A program made the position numbers and the translations under genes. Shown here in pieces: positions 1-9,121 of a stretch of 64,000 nt of DNA; within the stretch, counting starts at the first letter, position 1, and each line of letters starts with the position of its first letter. The stretch comes from Shinella zoogloeoides. Lineage in GTDB: Bacteria; Pseudomonadota; Alphaproteobacteria; Rhizobiales; Rhizobiaceae. The DNA lies in NCBI RefSeq assembly GCF_030733845.1, contig NZ_CP132311.1:248001-312000 (forward strand). The letters are read 5' to 3'. The notes beneath the pieces are model-generated. The model was not told the origin of the DNA. It worked only from the letters and a program-made list of their open reading frames with translations, and ran no database searches.

Positions 1-1974
1 GACGAGAAGCACATCTTCGTCAATCTCGGCGACGGCACCTACTACCATTCCGGCATCCTGGCGATCCGCCAGTCGGTCGCCGCCGGCGTCAACATCACCT
101 ACAAGGTGCTCTACAACGACGCGGTGGCGATGACCGGCGGGCAGGCCGTGGACGGGCCGATCAGCCCCGAGGCGGTGACACGCCAGCTCTTCGACGAGGG
201 CGTCGCGCCGATCTATCTCGTCTCCGACCACCCGGAAGCCTATTCGCCCTCCCTCCTCGCGCCCGGCGTCATCGTGCGCCATCGCGACGAGATGGACCGG
301 GTGATGCGCGACATCCGCGAGGCGCCCGGCTGCTCGGCCATCGTCTATGTACAGGCCTGCGCGGCGGAAAAGCGCCGCCGGCGTTCGCGCGGCCTGATGG
401 AGGACCCGCCGGTCCGCCTGATGATCAACCCGGCCGTCTGCGAAGGCTGCGGCGACTGTTCCACCCAGTCGAACTGCGTCTCCGTCGAACCGCTCGACAC
501 GGAACTCGGCCGCAAGCGAAAGATCAACCAGTCGACCTGCAACAAGGACTATTCCTGCCTCAAGGGCTTCTGTCCGTCCTTCGTGACGGTGGAGGGCGGG
601 CGGTTGCGCAAGGGCGCGCGCTCCAACCCTGATATGACCGGCGTTCCCGAGCCCGAGATCGTCCGCATCGGCGACCGTTCCTACAACATCGCCATCGCCG
701 GCATCGGCGGCACGGGCATCCTGACCATCAGCGCCATCCTCGGCATGGCCGCCCATCTCGACGGCAAGTCGCCGATGATCCTGGACATGGCGGGCCTTGC
801 CCAGAAGGGCGGGGCGGTGATGAGCCACCTGCGCATCGGCCTTCATGACCAGGACGTCTCCTCGCCGCGCATCATCACCGGCGGCGCCGACCTGCTGATC
901 GCCGCCGACGACGTGGTGGCATCCTCCAAGGATGCGGTGACGCTCTGCGACCACCACCGCACGACGGGCGTCGTCAATACCCGGCTGACGCCGGTCGCCG
1001 ATTTCGTGCGCAACCGCGACTTCGACTTCCGCCGCCGTGATGTGGAAGGCACTGTACGCGCGGCGCTGCGTGAGACCTCGCATCTCTTCGACTTCACGAC
1101 GATCGCCGAGAAGGTCGCCGGCAATGCCATGGCGACGAACATCCTGATGACCGGCTTTGCCTGGCAGAAGGGGCTGATCCCGCTCACCCGCCAGTCCATC
1201 GAACAGGCGATCGTGTTGAACGGCGTCGCCGTGGATGCCACGCTCTCCGCCTTCGGCTGGGGGCGGCTGATCGCCGCCGACCCGGCCCGCGCCGAACGCC
1301 TCCTGCATACGGGCAAGCCCGCCGAGACGCTGGAGACCATGGCAACGGAAGACCTCATCGCCCATCGCATGAAGCACCTCACAGCCTACCAGAACGCCGC
1401 GCTCGCCAGCCGCTACAAGGCGCTGGTCGACCGGGTGCGTGCGGCGGAACGGGTGCTCGGGCCGGACGACCGGCTGACGCGCACTGTAGCGCATGTCTAC
1501 GCCCAGCTCCTTGCCTACAAGGACGAATATGAGGTGGCGCGGCTCTTCAGCGATCCCTCCTTCAAGGCGGGTCTGGCCGAGCAGTTCGAGGGCCAGTACA
1601 AAATCGCCTTCAACCTCGCGCCGCCCTTCCTCAAGGGGGAGGACGCGAACGGGCGGCCGCGCAAGCGCCGCTTCGGCCGCTGGATGCTGCCGGCCTTCGG
1701 CCTTCTCGCCGGTCTCAAGGGTCTGCGCGGCACCGCCTTCGATCCGTTCGGCCGCACCGCCGAGCGCCGCATGGAGCGCCGGCTCATCGCCGACTACGAG
1801 GCGCAAGTGGCGCATGTGCTGCAGGCCCTTCGCCGCGAAACCCTCGACGCCGCCATTGCGCTTCTTTCGCTTTACGGCGAGATTCGCGGTTATGGTCCGG
1901 TGAAGGAGGCGGCGGCGGAGCGGGCGAAGGCGCGCGAGGCGGAAATGCGCAAGGCATTCGATATGGCAGGATAG
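1..1974 (+). CDS. Indolepyruvate ferredoxin oxidoreductase family protein, 5'-truncated
   Basis: The reading frame is open from base 1, so the N-terminus lies outside the window; 657 residues are visible. The family oxidatively decarboxylates aryl-pyruvates (or related 2-oxo acids) to acyl-CoA and reduces ferredoxin. Visible in order: the end of a thiamine-diphosphate domain ([11 protein letters not shown] near the start), a ferredoxin-like cluster site (CEGCGDC at about 427-450, then [12 protein letters not shown] from 538), and a gamma-type domain opening with [10 protein letters not shown] (about 700-730), i.e. the single-chain fused IorA-IorB form. The C-terminal ~200 residues are the extra domain common in the fused proteobacterial enzymes. 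It lies 41 nt upstream of the isovaleryl-CoA dehydrogenase gene on the same strand, which suggests a shared role in amino-acid degradation. The exact substrate cannot be read from the sequence. Confidence 0.88.
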   Translation, partial: DEKHIFVNLGDGTYYHSGILAIRQSVAAGVNITYKVLYNDAVAMTGGQAVDGPISPEAVTRQLFDEGVAPIYLVSDHPEAYSPSLLAPGVIVRHRDEMDRVMRDIREAPGCSAIVYVQACAAEKRRRRSRGLMEDPPVRLMINPAVCEGCGDCSTQSNCVSVEPLDTELGRKRKINQSTCNKDYSCLKGFCPSFVTVEGGRLRKGARSNPDMTGVPEPEIVRIGDRSYNIAIAGIGGTGILTISAILGMAAHLDGKSPMILDMAGLAQKGGAVMSHLRIGLHDQDVSSPRIITGGADLLIAADDVVASSKDAVTLCDHHRTTGVVNTRLTPVADFVRNRDFDFRRRDVEGTVRAALRETSHLFDFTTIAEKVAGNAMATNILMTGFAWQKGLIPLTRQSIEQAIVLNGVAVDATLSAFGWGRLIAADPARAERLLHTGKPAETLETMATEDLIAHRMKHLTAYQNAALASRYKALVDRVRAAERVLGPDDRLTRTVAHVYAQLLAYKDEYEVARLFSDPSFKAGLAEQFEGQYKIAFNLAPPFLKGEDANGRPRKRRFGRWMLPAFGLLAGLKGLRGTAFDPFGRTAERRMERRLIADYEAQVAHVLQALRRETLDAAIALLSLYGEIRGYGPVKEAAAERAKAREAEMRKAFDMAG

Positions 1975-2015
1975 GAAAAGGCAGTCGCCTGAACGACTGC
2001 GCGGGGAGGACGGAT

Positions 2016-3179
2016 ATGTATGACGCCGGCATGAGCTTCGGGCTCGGGGACGATATCGATGCGCTGCGCGAGAGCGTGCGGCGCTTTTCGGCCGATCGCA
2101 TCGCGCCGCAGGCGGCGGAAATCGACCGCAGCAACAATTTTCCGATGCCGCTGTGGCGGGAGCTCGGCGATCTCGGCCTGCTCGGCATCACCGCGCCGGA
2201 AGGTTATGGCGGCTCCGGCATGGGCTATCTCGCCCATTGCGTGGCGATGGAGGAGATCAGCCGGGCCTCGGCTTCTGTCGGCCTCAGCTACGGCGCCCAT
2301 TCCAACCTCTGCGTCAACCAGATCATCCGCAATGCCTCGCAGGCACAGCGCGAACGATACCTGCCGAAGCTGATCTCCGGCGAGCATGTCGGCGCGCTCG
2401 CCATGTCGGAGCCGGGCGCGGGCTCGGACGTCGTCTCCATGAAGCTGCGCGCGGAGAAGCGCGGCGACCGCTACGTGCTGAACGGCAACAAGATGTGGAT
2501 CACCAACGGGCCGGATGCGGACGTGCTGGTGGTCTACGCCAAGACCGATCCCGAGGCCGGCTCGCGCGGCATCACCGCCTTCCTCATCGAGAAGGGCTTC
2601 AAGGGCTTTTCGACCGCCCAGAAGCTCGACAAGCTCGGCATGCGCGGCTCCAACACCTGCGAACTCGTCTTCACCGATTGCGAGGTGCCGGAGGAGAACG
2701 TGATGGGTACGGTGGGGCGCGGCGTCAACGTGCTGATGTCCGGCCTCGACTACGAGCGCGTCGTCCTGTCGGGCGGCCCGCTCGGCATCATGGCGGCGTG
2801 CCTCGACGTGGTGGTTCCCTATCTCCATGAGCGAAAGCAATTCGACCGGCCCATCGGCGAATTCCAGCTCATGCAGGGCAAGGTCGCCGACATGTATGTC
2901 GCGCTCAACGCCTGCCGCGCCTATGTCTATGCCGTGGCTGCCGCCTGCGACCGGGGCGAGACGACCCGCAAGGACGCTGCCGGCTGCATCCTCTATTCGG
3001 CCGAATGCGCGACGAAGCTGGCGCTGGAAGCTATCCAGGCGCTCGGCGGCAACGGCTATATCAACGACTACCCGACCGGCCGCTTGCTGCGCGACGCCAA
3101 GCTCTACGAGATCGGCGCCGGCACCTCTGAAATCCGCCGCATGCTGATCGGCCGCGAAATCTTTCAGGAGACGCTGTAA
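2016..3179 (+). CDS. ivd: Isovaleryl-CoA dehydrogenase
   Basis: A 387-residue FAD-dependent acyl-CoA dehydrogenase that oxidises isovaleryl-CoA to 3-methylcrotonyl-CoA in leucine degradation. The acyl-CoA dehydrogenase signatures are present ([10 protein letters not shown] about residues 130-140, and the C-terminal GAGTSEIRR). The probable catalytic Glu is E247 in [12 protein letters not shown], the helix position used by isovaleryl-CoA dehydrogenases rather than the C-terminal position of short/medium-chain enzymes. This, and the four following leucine-pathway genes, supports the substrate assignment. The start follows a GGGGAGGA ribosome binding site. The stop TAA overlaps the next ATG by one base, indicating translational coupling. 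The symbol liuA is used for the same gene in other bacteria. Confidence 0.93.
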   Translation: MYDAGMSFGLGDDIDALRESVRRFSADRIAPQAAEIDRSNNFPMPLWRELGDLGLLGITAPEGYGGSGMGYLAHCVAMEEISRASASVGLSYGAHSNLCVNQIIRNASQAQRERYLPKLISGEHVGALAMSEPGAGSDVVSMKLRAEKRGDRYVLNGNKMWITNGPDADVLVVYAKTDPEAGSRGITAFLIEKGFKGFSTAQKLDKLGMRGSNTCELVFTDCEVPEENVMGTVGRGVNVLMSGLDYERVVLSGGPLGIMAACLDVVVPYLHERKQFDRPIGEFQLMQGKVADMYVALNACRAYVYAVAAACDRGETTRKDAAGCILYSAECATKLALEAIQALGGNGYINDYPTGRLLRDAKLYEIGAGTSEIRRMLIGREIFQETL

Positions 3180-4786
3180 TGCCGGTCATCCCCTCGGCCG
3201 TGAACACGCGCAGCGAGACTTTTGCAGCGAACCGCAAGGCGATGCTCGATGCGCTCGCGCTCGTCGAGGAAGCCGCGAGCCTTGCCATGGACGGCGGCGG
3301 TGCGAAGGCGCGGGATCGCCATGTCTCCCGCGGCAAGCTCCTGCCGCGCGACCGCGTGGCGCAATTGCTCGATCCCGGCTCGCCCTTCCTCGAAATCGGC
3401 CTCACCGCCGGCCACGGACTCTATGACGGTGCCTCGCCCTCCGGCGGCATGATATCGGGCATCGGCCGCGTGTCCGGTCGAGAATGCATGATCGTCTGCA
3501 ACGATGCCACGGTGAAGGGCGGCACCTATTACCCGATCACCGTGAAGAAGCATCTGCGCGCGCAGGAGATCGCCGTGGAGAACCGGCTGCCCTGCATCTA
3601 TCTCGTCGATTCCGGCGGCGCGAACCTGCCGAACCAGGACGAGGTGTTTCCCGACCGTGATCATTTCGGCCGAATCTTCTACAACCAGGCGCAGATGTCC
3701 GCGGCCGGCATTCCGCAGGTCGCCGTCGTCATGGGAAGCTGCACGGCGGGCGGCGCCTATGTGCCGGCGATGAGCGACGAGACCGTCATCGTCGAGAACC
3801 AGGGCACGATCTTCCTCGCCGGCCCGCCGCTGGTAAAGGCCGCGACGGGCGAGGTGGTGACGGCCGAAGACCTCGGTGGTGGCGACGTACACACCCGCCT
3901 TTCCGGCGTCGCGGATCATCTTGCGCGCGACGACCGTCATGCGCTGGAAATCGCCCGCCAGATCGCCGCCAACCTCAATACGCGTAAGCCGGAGGTTACG
4001 AAATCGGGCGACGGTGATGCGCCGCTCTACGACCCGGAAGAGCTGCTCGGCATCGTGCCGGCCGATACGCGCACGCCGTACGATGTGCGCGAGGTCATCG
4101 CCCGCGTTGTCGACGGCTCGCGCTTCGACGAGTTCAAGGCCCGCTTCGGCACGACGCTGGTCTGCGGTTTCGCCGCCCTGCATGGATTGCCTGTCGGCAT
4201 CATCGCCAACAATGGCGTGCTCTTCTCCGAGGCGGCGCTGAAGGGCGCGCATTTCATCGAGCTCTGCGCCCAGCGCGGCATTCCGCTGCTCTTCCTGCAG
4301 AACATCACCGGCTTCATGGTCGGCCGCAAATACGAGGCGGAGGGTATCGCCAAGCATGGCGCCAAGCTCGTCACCGCCGTCGCGACGGCGAAAGTGCCGA
4401 AGCTCACCGTGCTGATCGGCGGTTCCTACGGCGCGGGAAACTACGGCATGTGCGGCCGGGCCTATTCGCCGCGTTTCCTCTGGACCTGGCCGAACAGCCG
4501 CATTTCGGTAATGGGCGGCGAGCAGGCGGCCGGCGTGCTGGCGACCGTCCGGCGCGAGGGCATCGAGCGCACCGGCGGAAGCTGGAGCGCCGAGGAGGAG
4601 GCCGCCTTCAAGCAGCCGACCATCGACATGTTCGCCCGCCAGAGCCACCCGCTCTATGCCTCGGCACGGCTTTGGGATGACGGCATCGTCGATCCGCGCA
4701 AGACGCGCGACGTGCTGGCGCTCTCGCTTTCGGCGGCGCTCAACGCGCCGGTCGAGCCCACCCGTTTCGGCGTCTTCAGGATGTAG
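3179..4786 (+). CDS. mccB: Methylcrotonoyl-CoA carboxylase beta subunit (carboxyltransferase)
   Basis: A 535-residue carboxyltransferase that transfers CO2 from carboxybiotin to 3-methylcrotonyl-CoA, giving 3-methylglutaconyl-CoA. The two crotonase-fold halves of the carboxyltransferase family are visible: the N-terminal half has [19 protein letters not shown] and [10 protein letters not shown], and the C-terminal half has [32 protein letters not shown] and [10 protein letters not shown]. The length matches MCC beta (about 535), and the [12 protein letters not shown] region is typical of MCC rather than propionyl-CoA carboxylase. It is translationally coupled to the dehydrogenase upstream, and its partner biotin subunit is encoded two genes downstream with a RidA gene between them. 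The symbol liuB is equivalent. Confidence 0.94.
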   Translation: MPVIPSAVNTRSETFAANRKAMLDALALVEEAASLAMDGGGAKARDRHVSRGKLLPRDRVAQLLDPGSPFLEIGLTAGHGLYDGASPSGGMISGIGRVSGRECMIVCNDATVKGGTYYPITVKKHLRAQEIAVENRLPCIYLVDSGGANLPNQDEVFPDRDHFGRIFYNQAQMSAAGIPQVAVVMGSCTAGGAYVPAMSDETVIVENQGTIFLAGPPLVKAATGEVVTAEDLGGGDVHTRLSGVADHLARDDRHALEIARQIAANLNTRKPEVTKSGDGDAPLYDPEELLGIVPADTRTPYDVREVIARVVDGSRFDEFKARFGTTLVCGFAALHGLPVGIIANNGVLFSEAALKGAHFIELCAQRGIPLLFLQNITGFMVGRKYEAEGIAKHGAKLVTAVATAKVPKLTVLIGGSYGAGNYGMCGRAYSPRFLWTWPNSRISVMGGEQAAGVLATVRREGIERTGGSWSAEEEAAFKQPTIDMFARQSHPLYASARLWDDGIVDPRKTRDVLALSLSAALNAPVEPTRFGVFRM

Positions 4787-4799
4787 AGGAGGCAATGTC

Positions 4800-5183
4800 A
4801 TGAAACGCGAACTGATCAATGCCAAAAACGCCCCCGCCCCGCGCGGCGGCTATACGCAGGCCGTGAAGATCGAGGATTTCAAGACGCTGCTGTTCATCAG
4901 CGGCCAGATTCCGGTTTCGGACGACGACAAGGTGCCCGAGACGTTCGAAGATCAGGCGCGGCTCGTCTGGCGCAACATCGACGCGCAGTTGAAGGCCGCC
5001 GGCATGTCGAAGGCGGATCTCGTCAAGGTCACGACCTTCCTTGCCGACCGTCACCACGCGACTGCCAACCGCGAGATCCGCAGCGACTATCTCGGCGCGG
5101 TCGCCCCGGCGATGAGCGTCGTCATCGCATCGATCTTCGATGGGAAATGGCTGCTCGAAGTCGAAGCCATCGCCGCGCAATGA
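4800..5183 (+). CDS. RidA family protein (enamine/imine deaminase-like)
   Basis: A 127-residue YjgF/YER057c/UK114 family protein. Enzymes of this family hydrolyse reactive enamine/imine intermediates made by PLP enzymes, releasing ammonia and the keto acid. Supporting features are the length, the internal FISGQIPV segment, and the C-terminal block ATANREIRSDYLGAVAPA followed by LLEVEAIA. The canonical substrate Arg in the RPARS-type motif is not obvious here (the region reads GAVAPAMSVVI), so this may be a non-RidA subgroup of the family with another activity. The start at 4800 follows AGAGGAGG; an ATG five bases earlier is closed immediately by TGA. It is embedded between the two methylcrotonyl-CoA carboxylase subunit genes. 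Confidence 0.85.
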   Translation: MKRELINAKNAPAPRGGYTQAVKIEDFKTLLFISGQIPVSDDDKVPETFEDQARLVWRNIDAQLKAAGMSKADLVKVTTFLADRHHATANREIRSDYLGAVAPAMSVVIASIFDGKWLLEVEAIAAQ

Positions 5184-5194
5184 CCGGAGGCCGG

Positions 5195-7198
5195 ATGTTC
5201 AGGAAAATCCTCATCGCCAACCGCGGCGAAATCGCCTGCCGCATCATCCGCACCGCCCGGCGCATGGGCGTTGCGACGGTCGCCGTCCATTCCGATGCCG
5301 ACCGGGCGGCGCTGCATGTCGAGATGGCCGACGAAGCCATCCGCATCGGCCCGGCGGAGGCGGCGAAAAGCTACCTGAACATTCCCGTCATCATCGAGGC
5401 CGCCAGGGCGAGCGGCGCGGAGGCGGTGCATCCGGGCTATGGGTTTTTGTCGGAGAACCCCGATTTCGTCGAGGCGGTGGAGGCGGCGGGTCTCGTTTTC
5501 ATCGGCCCTTCGGCAGGCGCCATCCGCGCCATGGGCCTCAAGGACGCCGCCAAGGCGCTGATGGAGAAGGCCGGCGTTCCTGTCGTGCCCGGCTATCACG
5601 GCGAGGGGCAGGAAGCTGCCTTTCTCGCCGGCGAGGCGGAGGCCATCGGCTATCCGGTGCTGATCAAGGCGCGCGCCGGCGGCGGCGGCAAGGGCATGCG
5701 CCGGGTGGAACGTTCCGCCGATTTTGCCGCGGCGCTGGAAAGCGCACGGCGCGAGGCGGAAAGCGCCTTCGGCGACGGCCGCGTGCTGGTCGAGAAATAC
5801 ATGGCGAAACCCCGCCATATCGAGGTGCAGGTCTTTGGCGACAGGCACGGCAATGTCGTGCATCTCTTCGAGCGTGACTGCTCGCTCCAGCGCCGACACC
5901 AGAAGGTCATCGAGGAGGCGCCTGCGCCCGGCATGACCGAGGAGATGCGCGCGGCGATGGGTGCGGCCGCGGTGCGCGCGGCGGCGGCGATCGGCTATAG
6001 CGGCGCGGGCACGGTGGAGTTCATCGTCGACGTGTCCGAGGGCCTTCGGCAGGACCGCTTCTACTTCATGGAAATGAACACGCGCCTGCAGGTCGAGCAT
6101 CCCGTGACGGAGGCGATCACCGGCCTCGACCTTGTGGAATGGCAACTCCGCGTCGCGGCCGGCGAACCCCTGCCGAAGCGGCAGGAGGAACTGGCGATCG
6201 ACGGCTGGGCCTTCGAGGCGCGGCTCTACGCGGAAAATCCGGCGCGCGATTTCCTGCCGGCGACCGGCCGCCTTTCCGCCTTCGACATGCCGGACGTCCT
6301 CGATCAGGCAGGGGGGGCGCGCGTCGATTCCGGCGTGCGGGCCGGTGATCTCGTCACACCCTACTACGATCCGATGATCGCCAAGGTGATTACTCACGGC
6401 CGCACACGCGGGGAAGCGCTTGCGAAGCTGGAAACGGCACTCGAGCAATGCCGCGTCGGTGGCGTGACGATCAATGCCGGCTTCCTCGCCCGCCTATGCC
6501 GTCTGCCGGCCTTTGCCGACGGCGATGTCGATACCGGCCTTATCGGCCGCGCGGGCGAGGGGGTGCTGGCCGATCCCGAGCCCTCGGAAGAAGCCTTCGC
6601 GCTCGCCGCCCTCTGCGCGCTCGGTTTCCTCGCCGCGCCGGCCGATGCGGACCCATGGGGCCATATCCGCGGTTTCCGCTTGTGGGGCGATGCCACGCGG
6701 ACGGTGTTTCTCGATCACGGCGGCACGGAGCATGCGCTGCGCGTGGCGACGTCGGGCATGGACCGCTTCCGCATCACGCATGATGGCGTGGCGACCGATA
6801 TCCATGTGCAGTCGACGGACGGCCGCTCCGTTCGCGCGGATTTCGATGGGCACACGCTTCCGGCAAAGGTGCACCGCGACGGCGCCGACATCGTGGTCTT
6901 TTTCGGGGGGCACAGCCATGCCTTCGCGCTCGCCGAAGCGGCCGGCCATCATGGCGAGGCGGCGGCGGGTGGCGACCGGCTGACCGCTCCGATGCCGGGT
7001 CTCGTGCGCATCGTGTCGGCAGAGCCGGGCGCGCGGGTCGCCAAGGGCGATGCGCTCGTCACCATGGAGGCGATGAAGATGGAACTGGTGCTGGCCGCGC
7101 CGCGCGACGGCGTGGTGGCGGCGGTGCCGGTGGCAGTGGGCGACCAGGTGGCGGAAGGGGCGCTTCTCGTCTCGCTGGAACCCGAGGAGGCGGCATGA
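5195..7198 (+). CDS. mccA: Methylcrotonoyl-CoA carboxylase alpha subunit (biotin carboxylase and carrier)
   Basis: A 667-residue biotin-dependent subunit. Order: biotin carboxylase N-domain (FRKILIANRGEIACRI at the start), ATP-grasp with KARAGGGGKGMR, the carboxylase signature RHQKVIEEAPAP and EMNTRLQVEHPVTE, a BT-like middle domain, and a C-terminal biotinyl domain with EAMKM, where Lys628 is the expected biotinylation site. It carboxylates biotin with ATP and bicarbonate for the beta subunit. The start at 5195 is chosen because GGAGG lies 4 nt before it and the protein then begins at the conserved biotin carboxylase N-terminus; an in-frame ATG at 5180 overlaps the RidA stop and is the alternative. 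The end overlaps the next gene by four bases (ATGA). The symbol liuD is equivalent. Confidence 0.95.
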   Translation: MFRKILIANRGEIACRIIRTARRMGVATVAVHSDADRAALHVEMADEAIRIGPAEAAKSYLNIPVIIEAARASGAEAVHPGYGFLSENPDFVEAVEAAGLVFIGPSAGAIRAMGLKDAAKALMEKAGVPVVPGYHGEGQEAAFLAGEAEAIGYPVLIKARAGGGGKGMRRVERSADFAAALESARREAESAFGDGRVLVEKYMAKPRHIEVQVFGDRHGNVVHLFERDCSLQRRHQKVIEEAPAPGMTEEMRAAMGAAAVRAAAAIGYSGAGTVEFIVDVSEGLRQDRFYFMEMNTRLQVEHPVTEAITGLDLVEWQLRVAAGEPLPKRQEELAIDGWAFEARLYAENPARDFLPATGRLSAFDMPDVLDQAGGARVDSGVRAGDLVTPYYDPMIAKVITHGRTRGEALAKLETALEQCRVGGVTINAGFLARLCRLPAFADGDVDTGLIGRAGEGVLADPEPSEEAFALAALCALGFLAAPADADPWGHIRGFRLWGDATRTVFLDHGGTEHALRVATSGMDRFRITHDGVATDIHVQSTDGRSVRADFDGHTLPAKVHRDGADIVVFFGGHSHAFALAEAAGHHGEAAAGGDRLTAPMPGLVRIVSAEPGARVAKGDALVTMEAMKMELVLAAPRDGVVAAVPVAVGDQVAEGALLVSLEPEEAA

Positions 7199-8058
7199 CG
7201 CGGCCTATCGAAATCGTCGAGATGGCGGCCCGTGACGGGCTGCAGAACGAGAAGGCGATCATTCCCACCGCCGACAAGATCGCGCTGATCGACCTTTTGT
7301 CCGATTGCGGCTTCCGCCGCATCGAGGCAACGAGCTTCGTCAGCCCCAGATGGGTGCCGCAGCTTGCCGACGGCGCCGAGGTGATGGCCGGCATCCGGCG
7401 GCGACCCGGCATTTCCTACGCGGCGCTGGTGCCCAACATGAAGGGCTACGAGGCGGCGAAGGCGGCCGGCGTCGACGAGGTCGCGGTCTTCCTCTCGGCC
7501 TCAGAAGGGTTCTCGCGCGCCAACCTCAACTGCTCGATCGCCGAAAGCATCGAGCGTGCCCGGCCGGTCGCGGAAGCGGCCAGGACGGACGGCATCCCCC
7601 TGCGCGGCTATGTGAGCTGCGTCGTGCAATGTCCCTATGACGGGCCGGTGGAGCCCGGCGCGGTGGCGCGGGTGGCGGGCCAGCTCCTGCACCTCGGCTG
7701 CCATGAAGTGAGCCTTGGCGATACGATCGGCCGCGCGCGGCCCGCCGAGGTGGCGGCCATGCTGGATGTCGTGCTCGCCGCCGCCGCTCCGGAAAATCTC
7801 GCCGGCCACTTTCACGATACGAACGGACGGGCGCTCGACAATATCCGCGTTGCGCTCGATCGTGGGCTTTCCGTCTTCGATGCCTCGGTCGGCGGGCTCG
7901 GCGGCTGCCCCTATGCGCCGGGCGCGCGCGGCAATGTGGATACGCTTGCCGTCGCCGACATGCTGGCGGCGGAAGGCTACGGGACAGGGCTCGATCGGGA
8001 GAAGCTCGCGGCGGCCGCGGCCTTCGCCCGCCAGATCACCGGCAAGGGCTTGCCCTGA
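7195..8058 (+). CDS. mvaB: Hydroxymethylglutaryl-CoA lyase
   Basis: A 287-residue HMG-CoA lyase that splits HMG-CoA to acetoacetate and acetyl-CoA, the last step of leucine degradation. It has the TIM-barrel HMGL-like start (IEIVEMAARDGLQNEK), the metal-binding GHFHDTNGRALDN segment, and the family signature GGLGGCPYAPGARGNV with the conserved Cys238 and following GNVDT. The length is typical (about 285-300). It begins inside the last codons of mccA (ATGA overlap), so the two are translationally coupled. An intergenic rhizobial-type repeat separates it from the hydratase gene. The symbol liuE is equivalent. Confidence 0.94.
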   Translation: MTRPIEIVEMAARDGLQNEKAIIPTADKIALIDLLSDCGFRRIEATSFVSPRWVPQLADGAEVMAGIRRRPGISYAALVPNMKGYEAAKAAGVDEVAVFLSASEGFSRANLNCSIAESIERARPVAEAARTDGIPLRGYVSCVVQCPYDGPVEPGAVARVAGQLLHLGCHEVSLGDTIGRARPAEVAAMLDVVLAAAAPENLAGHFHDTNGRALDNIRVALDRGLSVFDASVGGLGGCPYAPGARGNVDTLAVADMLAAEGYGTGLDREKLAAAAAFARQITGKGLP

Positions 8059-8069
8059 AAAACGGCATA

Positions 8070-8139
8070 GCGTCCAGAATTGCGTGAAAACAGAGAGATA
8101 GAGTGTTTTCGCGATTCGGAGAAAAGCGGAAATGCTCGA
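8070..8139 (+). repeat. Rhizobial intergenic element, copy 1
   Basis: This stretch between mvaB and the hydratase gene contains GCGTCCAGAATTGCGTGAAA, matching the reverse complement of the element at 36611-36667 with one mismatch (CCAGAA versus CCGGAA), and related to a third copy at 56466-56509. It starts about 11 nt after the mvaB stop. The right half (TTTTCGCGATTCGGAGAAAAGC) is palindromic-like. No gene is visible in it. Confidence 0.7.
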
Positions 8140-8153
8140 TAGGAGGTGCAGCC

Positions 8154-8954
8154 ATGAATTTCGAGACGATTTCCGTATCCGTCGACCGGCGCGGCGTCGC
8201 CGCGCTGACGCTCCGCCGCCATGCGCAGCACAATGCGCTCTCCGGCCTGATGATCCGCGAACTGACCGCTGTCGCCGGTCTTCTGAGCGAGGACAAGGCG
8301 GTGCGCGTCGTAGTGCTGACGGGCGAGGGCGAGAGCTTTTGCGCCGGCGGCGACCTCAACTGGATGAAGGAGCAGATCGCCGCGACCCGCGAAGAGCGCA
8401 TCGCGGAGGCGCGCCGGCTTGCCCTGATGCTGAAGGCGCTGCGCGACCTGCCGAAGCCGCTGATCGCCCGCGTCAACGGCCAGGCCTATGGCGGCGGCGT
8501 CGGGCTCATCAGCGTCTGCGATGCGGCGATCGGCGTCGAGGGCGCGCGCTTCGGCCTGACGGAGACCCGCCTCGGCCTGATCCCGGCGACGATCAGCCCC
8601 TATGTCGCCGCCCGCATCGGCCCCGCCGCCTTCCTCCGCTTCGCCACGTCCGCGCGCTTGTTCGATGCGCAACTTGCCCGGGAGATCGGCTTGCTGAGCG
8701 GGGTCGTGGCGCCGGAAAGGCTCGATGAGGCGTTAGAGGCGGAGATCGCCCCCTGTTTCGCGGCCTCCCCGGAAGCGGTCGCAGCGGCGAAATCCCTTGC
8801 GCACGCGCTCGCCCCACCGATCGACGAAAAACTCATCGAGATGACGCTGATGCGGCTTGCCGACACCTGGGAAACGCCTGCAGCGGCTGAGGGCATCGCG
8901 GCCTTCCTGGAGAAGCGCAAGGCGAGCTGGGTGCTGGCGGATACGAAGAAGTGA
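8154..8954 (+). CDS. Enoyl-CoA hydratase/isomerase family protein, probable methylglutaconyl-CoA hydratase
   Basis: A 266-residue crotonase-family protein. The oxyanion-hole motifs are visible (FCAGGDLNWMKE about residues 62-74, and GQAYGGGVGLISVCD about 105-120), followed by FGLTETRLGLIPATISPYV, which carries the Glu used for hydration. In leucine catabolic operons this gene hydrates 3-methylglutaconyl-CoA to HMG-CoA, which fits its place next to mccAB and mvaB; the NWM and LIPATISPYV segments are typical of LiuC proteins. The start at 8154 is chosen because AGGAGG lies 7 nt upstream; upstream in-frame codons run into the repeat. It is the last gene of the operon. Confidence 0.88.
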   Translation: MNFETISVSVDRRGVAALTLRRHAQHNALSGLMIRELTAVAGLLSEDKAVRVVVLTGEGESFCAGGDLNWMKEQIAATREERIAEARRLALMLKALRDLPKPLIARVNGQAYGGGVGLISVCDAAIGVEGARFGLTETRLGLIPATISPYVAARIGPAAFLRFATSARLFDAQLAREIGLLSGVVAPERLDEALEAEIAPCFAASPEAVAAAKSLAHALAPPIDEKLIEMTLMRLADTWETPAAAEGIAAFLEKRKASWVLADTKK

Positions 8955-8970
8955 CGTTGGCGGGTGCGGC

Positions 8971-9111
8971 TTGCCCCTCACCCTAACCCTCTCCCCGTAA
9001 ACGGGGAGAGGGGACTTACCCTGCGAGCGGTCATTGGCTGGGGAAACCGGCGCGACATATCCCTTCTCCCCGCTTGCGGGGAGAAGGTGCCGGCAGGCGG
9101 ATGAGGGGCAA
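8971..9111. repeat. Composite intergenic palindrome with two inner hairpins
   Basis: The element is bounded by a perfect 10-bp outer inverted repeat (TTGCCCCTCA at 8971-8980, TGAGGGGCAA at 9102-9111). Inside are two perfect 12-bp hairpins, each with a 2-base loop: 8987-9012 (CCCTCTCCCCGT AA) and 9062-9087 (CCTTCTCCCCGC TT). It lies between the convergent ends of the hydratase gene and pbpC, where it could also act as a bidirectional transcription block, although no T-tract follows either hairpin. The style matches palindromic mosaic repeats known in rhizobia. Confidence 0.8.
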
Positions 9112-9121
9112 TCCCTCCCCG

